A stretch of 64,000 bases of DNA from Gymnorhina tibicen. Lineage: Eukaryota > Chordata > Aves > Passeriformes > Artamidae. The stretch lies in assembly GCA_013399875.1 (NCBI GenBank), contig VXAZ01008167.1, positions 1,764,534-1,828,533 of the forward strand. Direction: 5' to 3'. The notes beneath the pieces were generated by a model. It saw nothing but the letters and a program-made list of their open reading frames with translations. It had not been told where the DNA came from and made no database searches. Position 1 is the first letter of the stretch. The number at the start of each line of letters is the position of its first letter. The position numbers and the translations under genes were made by a program. Shown here piece after piece: positions 1 to 12,323 of the stretch.

Positions 1-145
1 CTTTAATAAAACTTCCTCTTAAAAAAGGCAAACCACTACTAAAAAGCACCGATAGTTCCATGAGTAGCAAAGTCAAGGAAGTTTCATTTCCTGTGGATTT
101 ATATCTTGAGGCTAAATTTTTGTCTCTGATGTCTAATGATAGATG

Positions 146-600
146 AATCACATACCACGATTTAGGCAGGACGGGTCCCCTGAGGTGTCTAATCCAGCAT
201 TAAAGTCAGAGAAGGTCTAATTCTGGAGGTAGATCAGGTTTCTTGGGGTCTCATTCAGCAAGGTTTGGGAATCTCCAAGGTTGGACAATGCCCACCCTCT
301 CAGGGGTCTTGTTCCAGCACTGAACTCCTCTGAAGGTGAAACAATTTTCTTCTGTCCAGCTGGAATAGCCTCCAACGTAAGTTGCGGTTGTTTCATCTTG
401 TCCTTTCACTGTGCATCTTTCAGAAGGGGCTGTCTCAATTTCCCCTGTTTGCCTTCCACCAGGCAGTAACAAGAAAGGAACCTGATCCCCCTGCCCATAG
501 TTTTCTTCTCTCCTGGTTGAACAAAGCCAGCCATCCCAGTCCCTCCTTGCTCATTATGGACTTCAGTGTCCCCTCCATCCTAGTGCCTTCAAGTTTTTAT
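146..600 (-). mobile_element. CR1 LINE 3' fragment (decayed)
   Basis: This is a 5'-truncated CR1 non-LTR retrotransposon read on the minus strand. Its 3' end lies near 146, where AATCACATACCACGATTTAGG resembles the CR1 tail. The minus-strand frame at 251-472 keeps the C-terminal tail of the CR1 ORF2 protein: an ERCTVKGQ motif, then NCFTFRGVQCWNKTP, the degenerate form of the family's FFT..VV.HWNRLP motif. The plus-strand text (TGTCCAGCTGGAAT, AACCTGATCCCCCTGCCC, GACTTCAGTGTCCCCTCC) is typical of inverted CR1 copies. The frame is broken, so no protein can be made. The left boundary is good to about 10 bases; the right boundary is fuzzy because similarity fades after about 600. Confidence 0.8.
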
Positions 601-3600
601 GACTCTTCTGACTCTTGGGAGATGGTCCCAAAACAAGATAGAATACAGGGTTTTTTTTGCTATTTGATTTTTTCCTTCTTCCTCATCCTGCTGTTTGCAT
701 AGCTTTTGTGTCTTTGAGTCTTTCACCGCTCTGTCAATGTATTTAATAATTTGTAAACCTGATAATGGGTTTTAAAATTATTGCTGGAAAAGGTTAATAT
801 ACAGGTACATCCAGACTTATACAGAGTAATTACACAGGCCTCATATTCTTGTGAAAGGATGCTAAAATGCCAGCAATGATAATGTATTGGTCTTACATGG
901 AAGGAGAGAGGAAAGCCAGGTGATGATTGGGCAGATCTCGTTCCAGATCAGTTGTGTCTGTAGAACAGGTTTCTTTTCTGAGGTATTTGCCGTATTTTCC
1001 TGCTGGTATTTATTGATCTCTCAGACAAAATTATTTCAAAATTATTTCTTCTAAAATCAGCTGGGTTAATCTAGACAGAGAGTTGAGGCTTTTTGATCTC
1101 TCCTGGTGGACTCTACTTCATGCAGAAGTGCCAGTAGAGTATCAGCAGGTGTTTTGAGGGATACCCTACTAGGTACTCACTCTAGGTGACCTGAGAGGGC
1201 ACAAGGAGGGAGCCAAAGACACAAGTCATTGCCCTGCACATGGGAAATCTAAAAGGATTTGCCCTCGCCAATGTTGTATCTTAAAGATTTTCATTAGTCC
1301 GAATGAGACCTATACTGGTAAAAAACCTGGTTTACACCAGAATAATGTCAGTGTTTTCCAGTGAACATATTTCTGGCATGGAAAAGGGGGTAAAGGTTAC
1401 ATGGGCAAAAGTCTTCTTCTGCCTTTGTGGCTTAGTGGAATACTCTGCTTGGGTTAAGGCACAGCCATTTGGAAATCTGAGTAGGCTGGGTACTCAGTGT
1501 CTGTCACACATCACAGCCTGGCACCCTCTGAAAATATCTGATCCCTCATGACTGATGCTTTCCTAAGTTTTTATTGCAGACATGGTCTAAAGACAACTAT
1601 TGTAAATATTTTTGCACTAGCATAGCTGTATCGATTCTTGGAGGGTCAATGATTCTACTGTGCTTATATGATTACAGCTAAACTGGCAAACCTTCCTGAG
1701 AAGTCACCTCCGCTCGATGGCAATTCATTTTGAGCTTCTCAGAGGTTATCGTGAACATGGAAAACATCCGACAAATGGATTGTTCCCGCAGAAGCAATGA
1801 ATGCAGATTGAATCGCCCTTGAGTACGGCTGAGTTTTCAGACAGCAACAGAGCACCATGCCCGTGTTATACTAGTTTTACATATTTATAAGCTAGTGAGT
1901 GTTACACTTTTGACAGGGCAAGTCATTGCTCAGCTTCCAAGGGCTTTTTCTAAGACAAACAGGCACTTTCAAAAAATCCACAGAATTTTTTTTTTTTAGA
2001 AGAAGCTGGAGGCTGAAGTTGGAAACACACATTTCAAGGAGCTAAAGCCAGAGTCTTTTAAATTACTGGGTTTGTTTTTATTTTCTTTAAACCAGCTGTT
2101 TTGTCTCTTTCCTGTGTGGTTTCCTTTTCTTGCCTACATGCAAACTTCTGTTCATCAGAGCATTCCTCAGGTCTTCATCCAATAGTTAATACTTGAAGGA
2201 GCACCTAAGATGGCAATGGATAATGAAGCCGGCCTTTTGAACAGTCTTCAAATAATGAAATGGTCTTGCATCAAGCTGTGGGATTTATTTCCCAAAGACC
2301 ATGACGAAATTAGCATGAACTCTTCACATTTTTCAATGTTCTGTACATATTTATTTCATTTTTTTCCTCCTCTCCTATGTTTGGAGTCTGATCACAAAGG
2401 ATCTCTCTTTACCATGCAGACTTTTTTCTTTCTGTCTGATCTCACAGACTGTCTTCTGCTAAGTAACTGAGTCATCTGGCTCATCTCTACCTCAAACTTC
2501 CTTAGGTGCTGAGTACTGTTCTTTCACAAATTAAAGTCTGTTTATTTATGCTTGGGGACTTTTCCACTTTTTAGCCCTTCCTTCTTTTGGACAGTCTGTA
2601 CTGGGTGCCTTTTCTTATTCATGTACTTGCTTTTCTTTCCTACCCTTTAGGAAGAGCATTGTCATAAAGAAATTACTTCCCCTTTGCTTAGTGTAACTTC
2701 TGGTCAGGACACAATGTGTACTGAAGGTCCTGACAGCCAGTGGGTTTTCCCCAAAATTCAGCATTTCAATTTTAGTGACATTTAGCAAACCACCACAGTC
2801 AGAAGTCCCAAGCTGCCTGATGAAGCTGGTTTGTATGTACCTACTTAGCCACACAGAAACTCTGGTTGTACAGAGTGCTCAGTGTCAAATTGAGCATCAG
2901 CAACCTGAATCCTGATGGCATCTAGATTTCAGTGGTAGCCAAGCAGCAGTCTCAGTTTTTCTCTGATCATTCCTCCCAGCAAGGAGAAAGTGCTTTTGAT
3001 GTGCTTTTATTTATTAAGGTTGCCTTGCTGAAAGTGTAGTAGAAGTTGTTATACTCCACTTTTATGGATTTTCACTGTCAGTTGTTAACTAGGGGCAAAA
3101 CCAGAGCTGGGTTTGAGATGGAGCTATCACAGTGGCTCAGACCAGAACCTATCTGCCTGCCAGTGGGGCTGCTGCATCATCTGTGGTTGGATTAGTGCCT
3201 TAACATCACCTCAGATCACATATAAAACTAATGCTGTAGAATGCTATGGTGCCTGCACTGAACACTCATGTTCTGTCACCTTCACACCCACCTACTGGAA
3301 AAAAATATTATAGTTAGGGCTGTATCTTCATTGCTCAGAAAAGGAGTTTTTCTGAGGCAGAAATGAAATGTGCAGCAAGAACCCAGGGGTCCCATAGGAA
3401 GCAAGGTTCAGGTCAGTCACAGTTTTAAGTACAGCACTGCCAAGCAGTTGAGAAGATCTATTGTGTTAGCACTGTATTGCCCTGTTGTTAGCTTTCAGGA
3501 GATGACTAATGTGCCTTAATTAATCCCTGTGTGAAAAACATACTTTGTCGGCAGCACAGACAAGGCCAAAACTGTGAGCAAGTTATTGGGAGCTGCATCT

Positions 3601-6600
3601 TCATGATGTGCATCAGGGAGATGTTGTCCGCATAAGGAAGCCAGCACAAACTGTGCTCTTTGGTCAAAACTTATTTACTGAAAATGATGAAAACCTGACC
3701 TGAGTTCAAGAAAAAGCATCTTCGTAAGTAGAAAAATACCACTGAAAATTGCAGTTAACCAGGAAGACATGATCACAGGCTCACAGAGAATGGCAGTGGA
3801 TAGTGGTAATGCCACAGCGTAGCAAAGGCACGGTGAGTTCAGATGTACTGCTCTGTATAATCTAGACATGATTTCTGTATGCAGAGTGCGTGCTGTAATA
3901 CATTTTTTTTTTCAATCTTGGTAATAAAGTCAAATCCTGACTTAAATCAGGACATTGGCAGTGATGGCAGATACACGCTGTCACCATCAACCAAAAGATC
4001 TCAGATCTCTTTGTAGACAGATATTCAAAGGTCATTTTGTCTGTCCACAGCTGAAAACCAGCCGTCTCTGGAATAAAAGTGAAGCAGAAGGTAGAAATGT
4101 GCAGAAATACCAGGCCAGAAAGTGAAGACTTCCCCTTCCAATCAAAGGGCAGAGGGATGGTAAAGTGATTAAAATATTAGCCGGAAGACTGACATAACAA
4201 AACTGCATTTTCCAGTCTCTTGTAATACAGATGAACATCGTATGAAATTGAAAATATCTGATCCAAGTCAGTGGTGCATGGAATCTCCCTTAATGTTGGA
4301 TATTTTGTTGATTTTACTTTGAATGTTTTGGCATAATGGGGTAACAGCAGTAACTGACTATGAGATTAACCCCTTGTCCAGTCTGGCCAAATGGAAATTC
4401 TGAGTGTGAAAATTGACTCAGTGGGGCCTAAAATGCTACATGTATATTGATTATGTGCTTGCACAGGGATATTTATCCTGAGTGTGCTGGTCACACGTTA
4501 TACCCATCCTGTAGGCACTGAGGGAGGTGAAACACCCGCCTTTCAAAACACTCAATTAAAAAGGAAGGCTGAAGTAGAGGCAGGAATACTGAAGGGGGAA
4601 TGGCTTGACCATAGCAATGCTTGTGAAGCTGAAGAAGTTGTTCCTGAGTCTGATCCTTAGCTAGTTGTGGATATGTCACCACGCTGTATGAGGCTGTGTT
4701 GGGCTTGCTGGAGTTTGGCCCAACTTTAATACTTCATTCCAGGCTTGAGTCAATGGTCTGTCGTGGGAATTAGTTAAAATAAAATCTAAAACTAGGTTTG
4801 GAGTGGGGAAATTTCAGTTTGGGAAAAACTATTTATGGGTAGAGGTAAAAGAAAACAAGAAAAGCAATTGTGATGCCATGATACAGGCAGCGGTTTGAGA
4901 GATAGTTCTAGGGAGTGAGCTCTGAGGTGGGGAATATAAACCCTCATCACAGGTGAAACCAACATCCGAATTCCTCTGAAATACTCAGACCAAATCTCCT
5001 ACTAGGAACACAGTTTATCCTGGTGAGGCTCTGCTTTGCATGGTGATGTAAGCCTCTCCTTTCCATCATCTGATCACCAGCAAGCAAGAGCACTGGAGAT
5101 TCTTTCATGCTTCTGGAGTTAGCACAGCTATGCCAGCTCAAGTCTGGCAAATTTGGGATGGCAAAACTTAATAGCCGTAGCCTGGCCTCAGATTACATTC
5201 TCTCATCCTCTTTACTCTCTCGGATGCTGAAACCTCCTGGTTGTAAAGTCAGATGTGAGATTCCAAATGATAACATGGGCTGGATCCAGAATTTTCTCTC
5301 TGAAATGCACATTTCACTACTGGGAGAAGATGGTTTGTGGTGTGGTCCATGAAACAGCTTCTCCCTGCTTTGGAAACGAGGGCAGACCTGAGCAGGTTGC
5401 AGAAGTCCACGGGGCTGTGAGTCTTGCACTGACAGGGCCCAAGGTCTATATTCTTGTGTTGCTGTTATGCTAAATGGTAGGAAAGAGTATTGTGAATATC
5501 TTCATATCATAGTCCTTACCCTGCAGGTTTCAACTGTTATTTTTCATACGAGAGGGACTTCTTTTTACACACCCTGCTTAGTTACTGCTTGACTTCCCCA
5601 CTAAGATGGGCAACTAGACATTAGTTAGGAACTAATGAGAATTTTAAGCCAGTGGAAATCTTTGCAGACCTTCCAGTAGTTTCTCTATCAGGCTTGAACT
5701 TGGATTCTTCCTAGTAATTGGTAGGTAGCTCTGTGGATGACAGTCTGGTGTTTTAGGGATGGTACAATATGCTCAGACAGAGCCTAACCTGCTCCAAAGG
5801 CTCATGTGAACAAATGCACGTTCAAAAACCACCCAGGAGCAATTAAGTGATTGCAGCCACTTGTTATTTTGATCATATTTTCCCAGTTTTAGTCACTGCA
5901 GCCTGTTCCAGTTAAGTGCAAAACCTCTGCTCCTCAGAGGACACCTTTGTGCGTGAACGGGAAGGTTGTGTCATACCACTAGCAGAAAAGCAGTGCTTTT
6001 ACTCTTCTGGAGGGAGAGGAGATGGATGGGCATTAGAGGAGGAACAGCAGTCTGTATTCTCAAGGGTATTTAGGTACTTGATTCCTATTGATTTTCTCAT
6101 GATCCAGATAGCATGTAAATACCTGGAGCAATCTGGACAGAGATAAGCTGGTTTCTTTATGAAGCTGCACTGAATGTTAAACACAGCAATGACTCAAATG
6201 CTGGAAACAAAGCTGAAGAGCAGAAGAGACACGTGATTACATGGGGCCATGAGAAAAGGCCTGAAGGACAGCCAGGCAGGAACTGCTTCGGGAGATCTGA
6301 AGGCATTCTGTACTGGCAGTTCATCGATGAAGGTTGCTCATTATTTGCTTATTTTGAACATGTTGTTTGCTGAAGGCCAAAGCCTGTCAGATCTTAGGAA
6401 GGTTCTTTTTCAAGAGCTTTTGTTGCCTCAGCAAACAGGTCATGAGTCCAACCCACCCACTCCACAAACAAACATTTCTCCAAATTATCAGGGGAATGGA
6501 GTTCATTTGACAGAGATGTCAGTTTGGTAGAGACAGATCACTTAGGGTGTGGGAGTTTTATTGTGTGTATGTGTCCAAGTCTTTGCCCTCCACTCCTCAG

Positions 6601-6630
6601 CTTTCTCCTCATGCATCCTGTATAATGACT
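601..6630. other. Unique non-coding sequence, nothing recognised
   Basis: About 6 kb without a recognisable gene or repeat. Open frames are all short (under 100 codons), unrelated in frame to one another, and lack any familiar domain. Homopolymer T runs occur at about 1986-1997 and 3903-3912. The part near 1680-1900 has a mixed, non-repetitive texture that could be conserved non-coding DNA, but nothing in it can be named. Confidence 0.6.
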
Positions 6631-6644
6631 GTGTGTGTGTGTGT
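6631..6644. repeat. Short (GT)7 microsatellite
   Basis: Seven uninterrupted GT units are seen directly. The run is short and probably only weakly polymorphic. Confidence 0.9.
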
Positions 6645-7655
6645 TGATTTTATTCCTTTTGGAGCTGCTTACCTTTCTAATTATACTCACTAAGTATTCA
6701 GTACTTCAGTTGGCTGTGTTCCCAGAACAAAGGCTATAGCTGAATACAAATAACTGAATTAAAATAACGTTGGCTTATAATCAGAGGAAGGCTCTGTGTT
6801 GCTTAGGAAGTTTGAGATATCACTAAGCAGAGAGGTAATTCTACCAGCTCTCATGTAAATTGGGTGCCTGTCTGCTTCCCAAACCAGCCTCCACACTCAC
6901 ATAGCTGGCAGATGCTTCTCCTGGTGAGCTTTGCAGGGGACTAAAGGGAGGTGATGGCAACAATTACAGTAGTATTTGGGACAAGAAGGAACTCTACATG
7001 GGTAAGAGCATTTTTCAGAGACAAGAATTACTCACAGAATGCCTGAGCTTGAGCAGAGGCCATTTGAATAGTTGAAAAGAAAGCAGGGCAGAAATTACAC
7101 ATAGATGGTATCTAGAAGACAGTTTTGTGGGATCCTGCTGCAGAAATGCTGTCTTAATTTCACTGTTCAAGAAACCAGTTTGGTTTTGAGAAAGAACTGG
7201 GAAGGTAGGTGAGAGCAGCTTTTGGAGAATGTCAGACATTGCTCTTGCTCTTCCAAGAGAACAGAGAACAGAACTGATGTGTGCAAAGGAAAAAAAAGCT
7301 CATCTCTCTGCACTGATGATTATATATATAAAAAAAATAAATTACTGGAAGACTTAACTCACTGTCGTCGTACATACAAATCCATCTAAATTGTCAATAG
7401 TCACTAATTAGAAACTATTTTTGTCAGATTTTAGCCCTGAATTTTTTTTTTTTGCTAATGTTGAGGAGTTCATTTTGTGAGATTTTTTTGTTTGTTGGGG
7501 TTCTTTTGAGAGGGAGGGGTGAAGAGCTTTTTTATTTTCTCTGGTTTTGTTTAAATATGGCTAGTGCAATCCAGACCTGAGGTGCAAAAATATGTTTGTT
7601 TTTTTTTCTTTTGGGAGCAATTTTGATGATGCTATCATGAAATGAAGCCATCCTA
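6645..7655. other. Unique AT-rich sequence
   Basis: No gene is seen. A TA run with a following A tract lies at about 7321-7339. The part from 7441 to 7620 is strongly T/G-rich on the plus strand with several T8 to T12 runs (near 7441-7453 and 7600), which is low-complexity rather than coding. Confidence 0.6.

Positions 7656-7685
<30 letters not shown>
7656..7685. repeat. (GAT)10 trinucleotide microsatellite
   Basis: Ten perfect consecutive GAT units, flanked by CCTA on the left and TAACAG on the right. It is the cleanest simple repeat in the window and a plausible length-polymorphic marker. It lies in no recognisable reading frame. Confidence 0.97.
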
Positions 7686-7686
<1 letters not shown>

Positions 7687-8245
7687 AACAGAGAGGTTTT
7701 ATCTCTGACTTTTTGTAGCTTTTATTTATTTCCCTGATGACTTTGATTTCCAGTCTTCACCTCTGTGCTACTGTTTTCTATCTATTCATTCTTTTCTACA
7801 AGCATCAGATGTCTGTCTTCAGAGAGTCCTACCATATGATGTGAATTTGAAGGGCATTGAATTTTTAATGCACTAAGTGCCCAAAACTTGGGAAGGTCTT
7901 TGTAGCCTATTGCTAGAGATCCAGTTGATAAGGAGATGGGGATGTTAAGTTAGAAAGAAGGCTGGAACATGCTGTTGCATGGTAGTGTCACCTGGACGTC
8001 CTGGGCATACCTGAGAATAGCTGTTTTATGTAGAAGGGAGAGGAGAAAGGTGGCATCAGGGACACTTCAGCCCTTTGGGGCACAGTCTTGAAGGTGCTAG
8101 AGTCTTGCCTTGATGTTGTAATGACCAAGTTTCCCCCAGGACCTCAAGCAGTAAAGGAGCAACAGCAAATGCTATGCAAACAGCTCAAGAGCTCAAGAGA
8201 AATATCTGTCAGCCAGTGGTCCCTCAGGTATACAGCCTTCCCTCA
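7686..8245. other. Unique sequence, nothing recognised
   Basis: About 560 bases between the microsatellite and the large CR1 copy. No gene, repeat or signal was recognised. Frames are short and broken. Confidence 0.55.
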
Positions 8246-9130
8246 TTCATAGAATCATTTATGGAGGTTGGGGAAGACCTCCAAGATCATTGTGTCCAAC
8301 CTTTGACCAAACATCACCATGTCAACTAGACCAGAGCACTGAGTGCCACTTTCAGTCACTTGCTGAACACTTCCATGGATGGGGACTCCACCAATTCCCT
8401 GGGCAGCCCATTCCAGTGCTCAACCAGTGAAGAAATCCTTCCTGATATCCAACCCGAGCCTCCCCTGGTGCAACTAGATGCCATTGCCTCTTGTCCTGTC
8501 ACTTGCTGCCTGGATGAAGAGACCAACCCCCACCTTGCTACAATCTCCTTTCAAGGAATTTTAGAGGTCTCCCTGAACCTCCTATTCTCCAGGATAAACA
8601 CCCCCATCTCCCTCAGCCGCTCCGAATGTGACTCACTCTCCAGGTACTTTCCCAGATCCATTGCCCTTCTCTGGACACGCTGCAGCACCTCAATGCCTTT
8701 CTTGCAGGGAGGCACCAAAAACTGAGCACAGGACTCAAGGTGTGGCCTCACTAGTGCTGAGTACAGAGGAACTGTCACTGCCCTGGTCCTGCTGGCCACA
8801 CTATTGCTGATCTGGTCCAGGAAGCCATTGACCTTCTTGTCCACCTGGGCACACACTGGCTCATGTTCAGTCACTGTCAGCCGAGACCCCCAGATGCCTT
8901 TCTTCCAAGCAGCTTTCCATCCACTCTTCCTACACCCTGTATCACTGCAGGAGTTGTTGTGACCCAAGTGCAGGACCTGGCACCTGGCCTTGTTGAACCT
9001 CATACAATTGACCTCGGCCCATTGACCCAGCCTGTCCAGATCCCTCTGCAGAGTCTTCCTGCCCTCCAGCAGATTAACACTCCCACCCAGCCTGGTGTCC
9101 TCTGTGAAATTACTGAGGACTCCATCCTCA
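8246..9130 (-). mobile_element. CR1 LINE, 5'-truncated, with reverse-transcriptase C-terminus
   Basis: This is the longest CR1 copy in the window, inserted on the minus strand. The 3' end is near 8246 (CATAGAATCAT, the inverted CR1 tail). Reading leftwards from about 9125, the frame shows the stretch preceding the ORF2 thumb (DTRLGGSVNLLEGR, then MRFNKARCQVLHLGHNN starting at 9003), then [12 protein letters not shown] and LQRVQRRAMDLGKYLE. The frame stops at 8551. The next segment continues in another frame with GLFIQAASDRTRGNGI and DIRKDFFT. These are the ordered hallmarks of CR1 ORF2 downstream of the catalytic core. The palm with its YADD-type motif and the endonuclease domain are missing, so this is a dead, 5'-truncated copy of about 0.9 kb. 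The plus strand appears to hold open frames here (8360-8725, 8863-9390); these are shadows of the element. Confidence 0.95.
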
Positions 9131-9496
9131 CTTTCTTCCAGTTCTGGGGCTGCAAGGGTTGTCAGAGTTGGTTGGGTTCCTCTCTATCTGTGGACCTTGT
9201 ATATGCTGGGAAGCCCCTCTGGGGAGTTGTGGTTGGCTTCCCTTTCCCTCTGAGTTCTAGGAGCAGATCAGCTGTTGAAGGTAAGGTAAACCCTTTGGCT
9301 ATGAGTGTTCATACACAGTTCCCAGAGTCCTCAGGGCTGGTGGGAAGAGCATCTTCCAATCGTGTGTGCAACCCAGTCCCTGCTGTCTGAGCTGGGCTGT
9401 CGGTTTGTACAGATCACCCACAGCCTCCAGGCAGTATCAAAACACCTTGGAGTCATCTGCTATCAGAATTCATCAGAGATGGTTTAGATGTTCCTG
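9131..9496. other. Unique sequence next to the CR1 copy
   Basis: This stretch is open on the plus strand for part of its length because the frame runs out of the CR1 copy (to 9390). No domain or repeat is recognisable. It may include pre-insertion flanking DNA. Confidence 0.5.
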
Positions 9497-9562
9497 ATCC
9501 TGCCAGGGATTGAGCTGGATGGTCTCTTGAAGTCTTTGCCAACGCTGTATTTCCGTAGTTAC
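9497..9562 (+). mobile_element. Possible degraded CR1-type 3' end
   Basis: The order GATCCTGCCAGG, TTGAGCTGGATGGTCTCTTG, then GTCTTTGCCAACGCTGTATTTCCG follows the layout of the last bases of old CR1 copies (GAT.CTG, TGGA.TAGATGA.CTC, TTCCAACCCTGTATTCTG). Only about 65 bases match, so chance similarity cannot be excluded. Confidence 0.4.
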
Positions 9563-12024
9563 CATTAACAACAGGATCCTGCTCCAAGAAAGGCTGGTCT
9601 GTGCTCCAGCTAACTGGAATGGGGGAAGAGAAACAGCAAAGTAGGCATCAGTTTTTATTGAGCAAACTGTGCAGATGCTCCAAATCTAACCTGGTGTTTT
9701 CTAAGCTGCTCCTTTTATCCTTTAGCAGTGTAAAATATGATGTATCACTTTTCTGGCAGCATGTATTGTTCGGCTTTTATTTTTCCGCTCTGGCTTGGGG
9801 CTCTGCTTGTGCAACAAAAAGAAGAGAAAAATTATTTTTGGAATAAAAATAGTTTTAGTGAAAAAAGAATGCATGAATAAAAAAGAAAGCTGCACCTTTC
9901 CAGATAAGTTATGCATGAATACAACATTAAGAGTGGCGGTTTTCTACTCAAACAGTCCGTAGTTTGTAATAACTGATTGTCAGCTTTTACAGGTAGATTT
10001 CAGAATTTCTTCTGTGATCCAGATGCAGTAGGTTTTGCTCATTTAAATCTCATCTTTTGCCTTTAGGAAGAAACTGTGTTTTGAGATTGAGAGAAAAATA
10101 GAACCTGATGGTTCTTCACTTTGGTTGCTGTATTTTTTTGGGCAAAGCCTTCACCCTGTGAGCACTTGTTATGCAATCCAAGAGGAAACCCACCAGGGCA
10201 AACAAATAGGGGAAATTCCTTCACCATGTCCTTTGCTCCTTACATATTTCTTCTCCCTGAAAAGAACTGCTATTTTATATTCACACTGCTATCAATATCC
10301 ACACTTACTATGTATATAATTGCTTTGGAAGTAGAAGAATTGGGGGGAATGTGTGGGAGTTGCTATTGCTCTTGGTTTTTTTTAGCATGAAAAGGTGAAG
10401 TAGTGGCAAACCAAATCCTATTCATAGAGCATTTGGTTCACAGATTCTTTTAGATCCTTCTTTTCTGCTTAATGGAACTATTTGATCTGATCCAACGTCA
10501 TTATCTAATCTTCAATGATAGCAGATCTAGACCATAATGAACTCTGTTGATCCAGAGAAAAGGAGAGTATCACAGCAGAGTAATTTAATTGTGAACAGCT
10601 CTTCAGTTAAGTAGAAAACGATATTAAAAAGTCAGTTGTTGGAAGCTGAAGGAGAAAAATTATACCTAATTTCTAGTGCGATTTATCTACACACTCAGAA
10701 TAAATGAGATTAACAATCGTAATAAATATAAGGATGCTTTGGACCTTAGGATTCTTGGCCTAGGGCATATCTCACCCAGTTCTGGATGCCTATGATGCAT
10801 CTAGATCCATTTCTCAGAACTCTGTGTCTTGTTTCTTTTAGGTGAGGATCCAGTCAGCACCAGGGTGTGATTCAACCAACCAAAGACAGGCACTTAATTT
10901 AGGATGAATCAAATACAGATCTGAAGTTCCAGTGGATATGTTGACCATATCCCCACCAGATGTAGAAGGGCTGGGTGACATGACAGACACCTACGTGCAG
11001 GTGGGTTATTTCTGTCTCTGAAGGCTGAGTCTCTGAAGAACTCAGCCTAAATGACATTCTCCAGACCAGTCAGTGATAAAGAGCCTGAAGCAAAGTGAGG
11101 TTTTGGTTGCCTGTTGTGCAGGAAATCAGAGGGTATGATCACCAGCCCCTTCTGAGCATAGAATATGTGAATCACCAGTGAGTAATTCTCCAACTGCTGT
11201 TGAAAACTCTGCTGATCATTTTGGGGCTTTCACTATGATTTCCTCTATTCCCAACGATTCATCTCGACCCTGGCCATATTTTCGAATGAAGGCCCATGGA
11301 GAGGCTGCTTTTCTTGGTTTGGGTCTTGGCCTACTGCAGGGAAAAATGAGGTATTGAATTGTGTAACCACTTTTCAGCTCATCCTGGTTCTTCTGACTGC
11401 TGCAAGCAGAGATATGAAGAGTCATTGAAATCAGTAACATTTTGAACAAGTTTAGGGCCCTGCCCAGGCAGAACAACTCACAACATTAGGGCCTCTTTTT
11501 CTATCTTTCATCTGATAATTATCATCTTGGACTTGACCCCATTTATTGTTTGTTCTTTCCAGGCTGTTTATGTCCAGCTTCACACAAGAGCTGTTTGCCT
11601 GACGTGTGTGTTTTTGTAAGGGTTTCCTCTGTGCCTTGAAATGGTTCCCCTTGCCAGTGCACCCTGCCTGTTGTGTCCCATCTGGTTCCCTTGCTGTGGA
11701 CATACACTGTTCTCCACCTGCTTTGGACACAAGAGACTTATCAATGTGTGCAAAGAGCCTTACTGAGACACTTTGGCTCCCTGGACATTTCCCCATTGTG
11801 CATTCTCTCCAAGCTTTCTTTACAGATGCTCTTTTCAGGCCAGTGGTATGCCTCCCACCCTTGCATGGTTTTCCTGGGCACCCTTCTTCCTGATACCATG
11901 ATTTTTCCTGGCTGTCACCCTGCTCGTTCCCTGCCACCCTTCCAGCTGGGATGCAGTAGGGCCAGTTGGCATCAGGAGTATTTGACTTCATTCAGCACCA
12001 ACTTCCTTTCCTGTCTTTCTTATA
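9563..12024. other. Unique sequence with loosely open minus-strand frames
   Basis: No gene is recognised. Adjacent minus-strand frames of 86 codons (11216-11476) and 179 codons (11452-11991) are open. Their translations are rich in charged and small residues with no motif I know, and the plus strand is also open here (11606-11893, 11673-12107), which points to local lack of stop codons rather than coding. A small hairpin with 8-bp arms GGCTGAGT / ACTCAGCC lies at 11023-11047. Confidence 0.5.
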
Positions 12025-12323
12025 AGAAATATGGACAAAAACTTTTTATCAGGGCCTGCAGTGACAGGGTAAGGGGTGAAAATTTTAAACTAAAAGAGGG
12101 TAATTGATATTGGACATTAGAAAGAAATTCTTTACTATGAGGGTAAAAGAGGTTGTGCAGAGGAGTTGTGGATGTCCCCTCTCTAGAAGTGCTCAAGGCC
12201 AGATTGGCTGGGGCTGTGAGCAACCTGGTCTGGTGGAAGGAGTCCCTGCCCATGAAAGGGGGTTTGGAACTAGGTGATCTTTAAGGTCGTTTCCAACCCA
12301 AACTATTCCATGATTCTGTGATA
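12025..12323 (+). mobile_element. CR1 LINE 3' fragment
   Basis: This is a plus-strand CR1 tail. It opens with the end of the ORF2 protein: the frame at about 12030-12107 reads LFIRACSDRVRGENFKLKEG, a conserved CR1 segment, followed by DIRKKF-like sequence in a broken frame. The 3' untranslated part carries GAAGTGCTCAAGGCCAGATT, GAGCAACCTGGTCTGGTGGA and TTTAAGGTCGTTTCCAACCC. It ends in CATGATTCTGTGATA, the CR1 terminal repeat. The copy is 5'-truncated to about 300 bases and non-functional. Confidence 0.93.

Noticed and set aside
8360..8725. Plus-strand frame of 121 codons as a gene
   Set aside because: It lies wholly in the minus-strand CR1 copy and is the antisense shadow of the retrotransposon.
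8863..9390. Plus-strand frame of 175 codons as a gene
   Set aside because: Its first half is antisense to CR1 coding sequence and its second half has no domain; the length comes from the stop-poor CR1 antisense.
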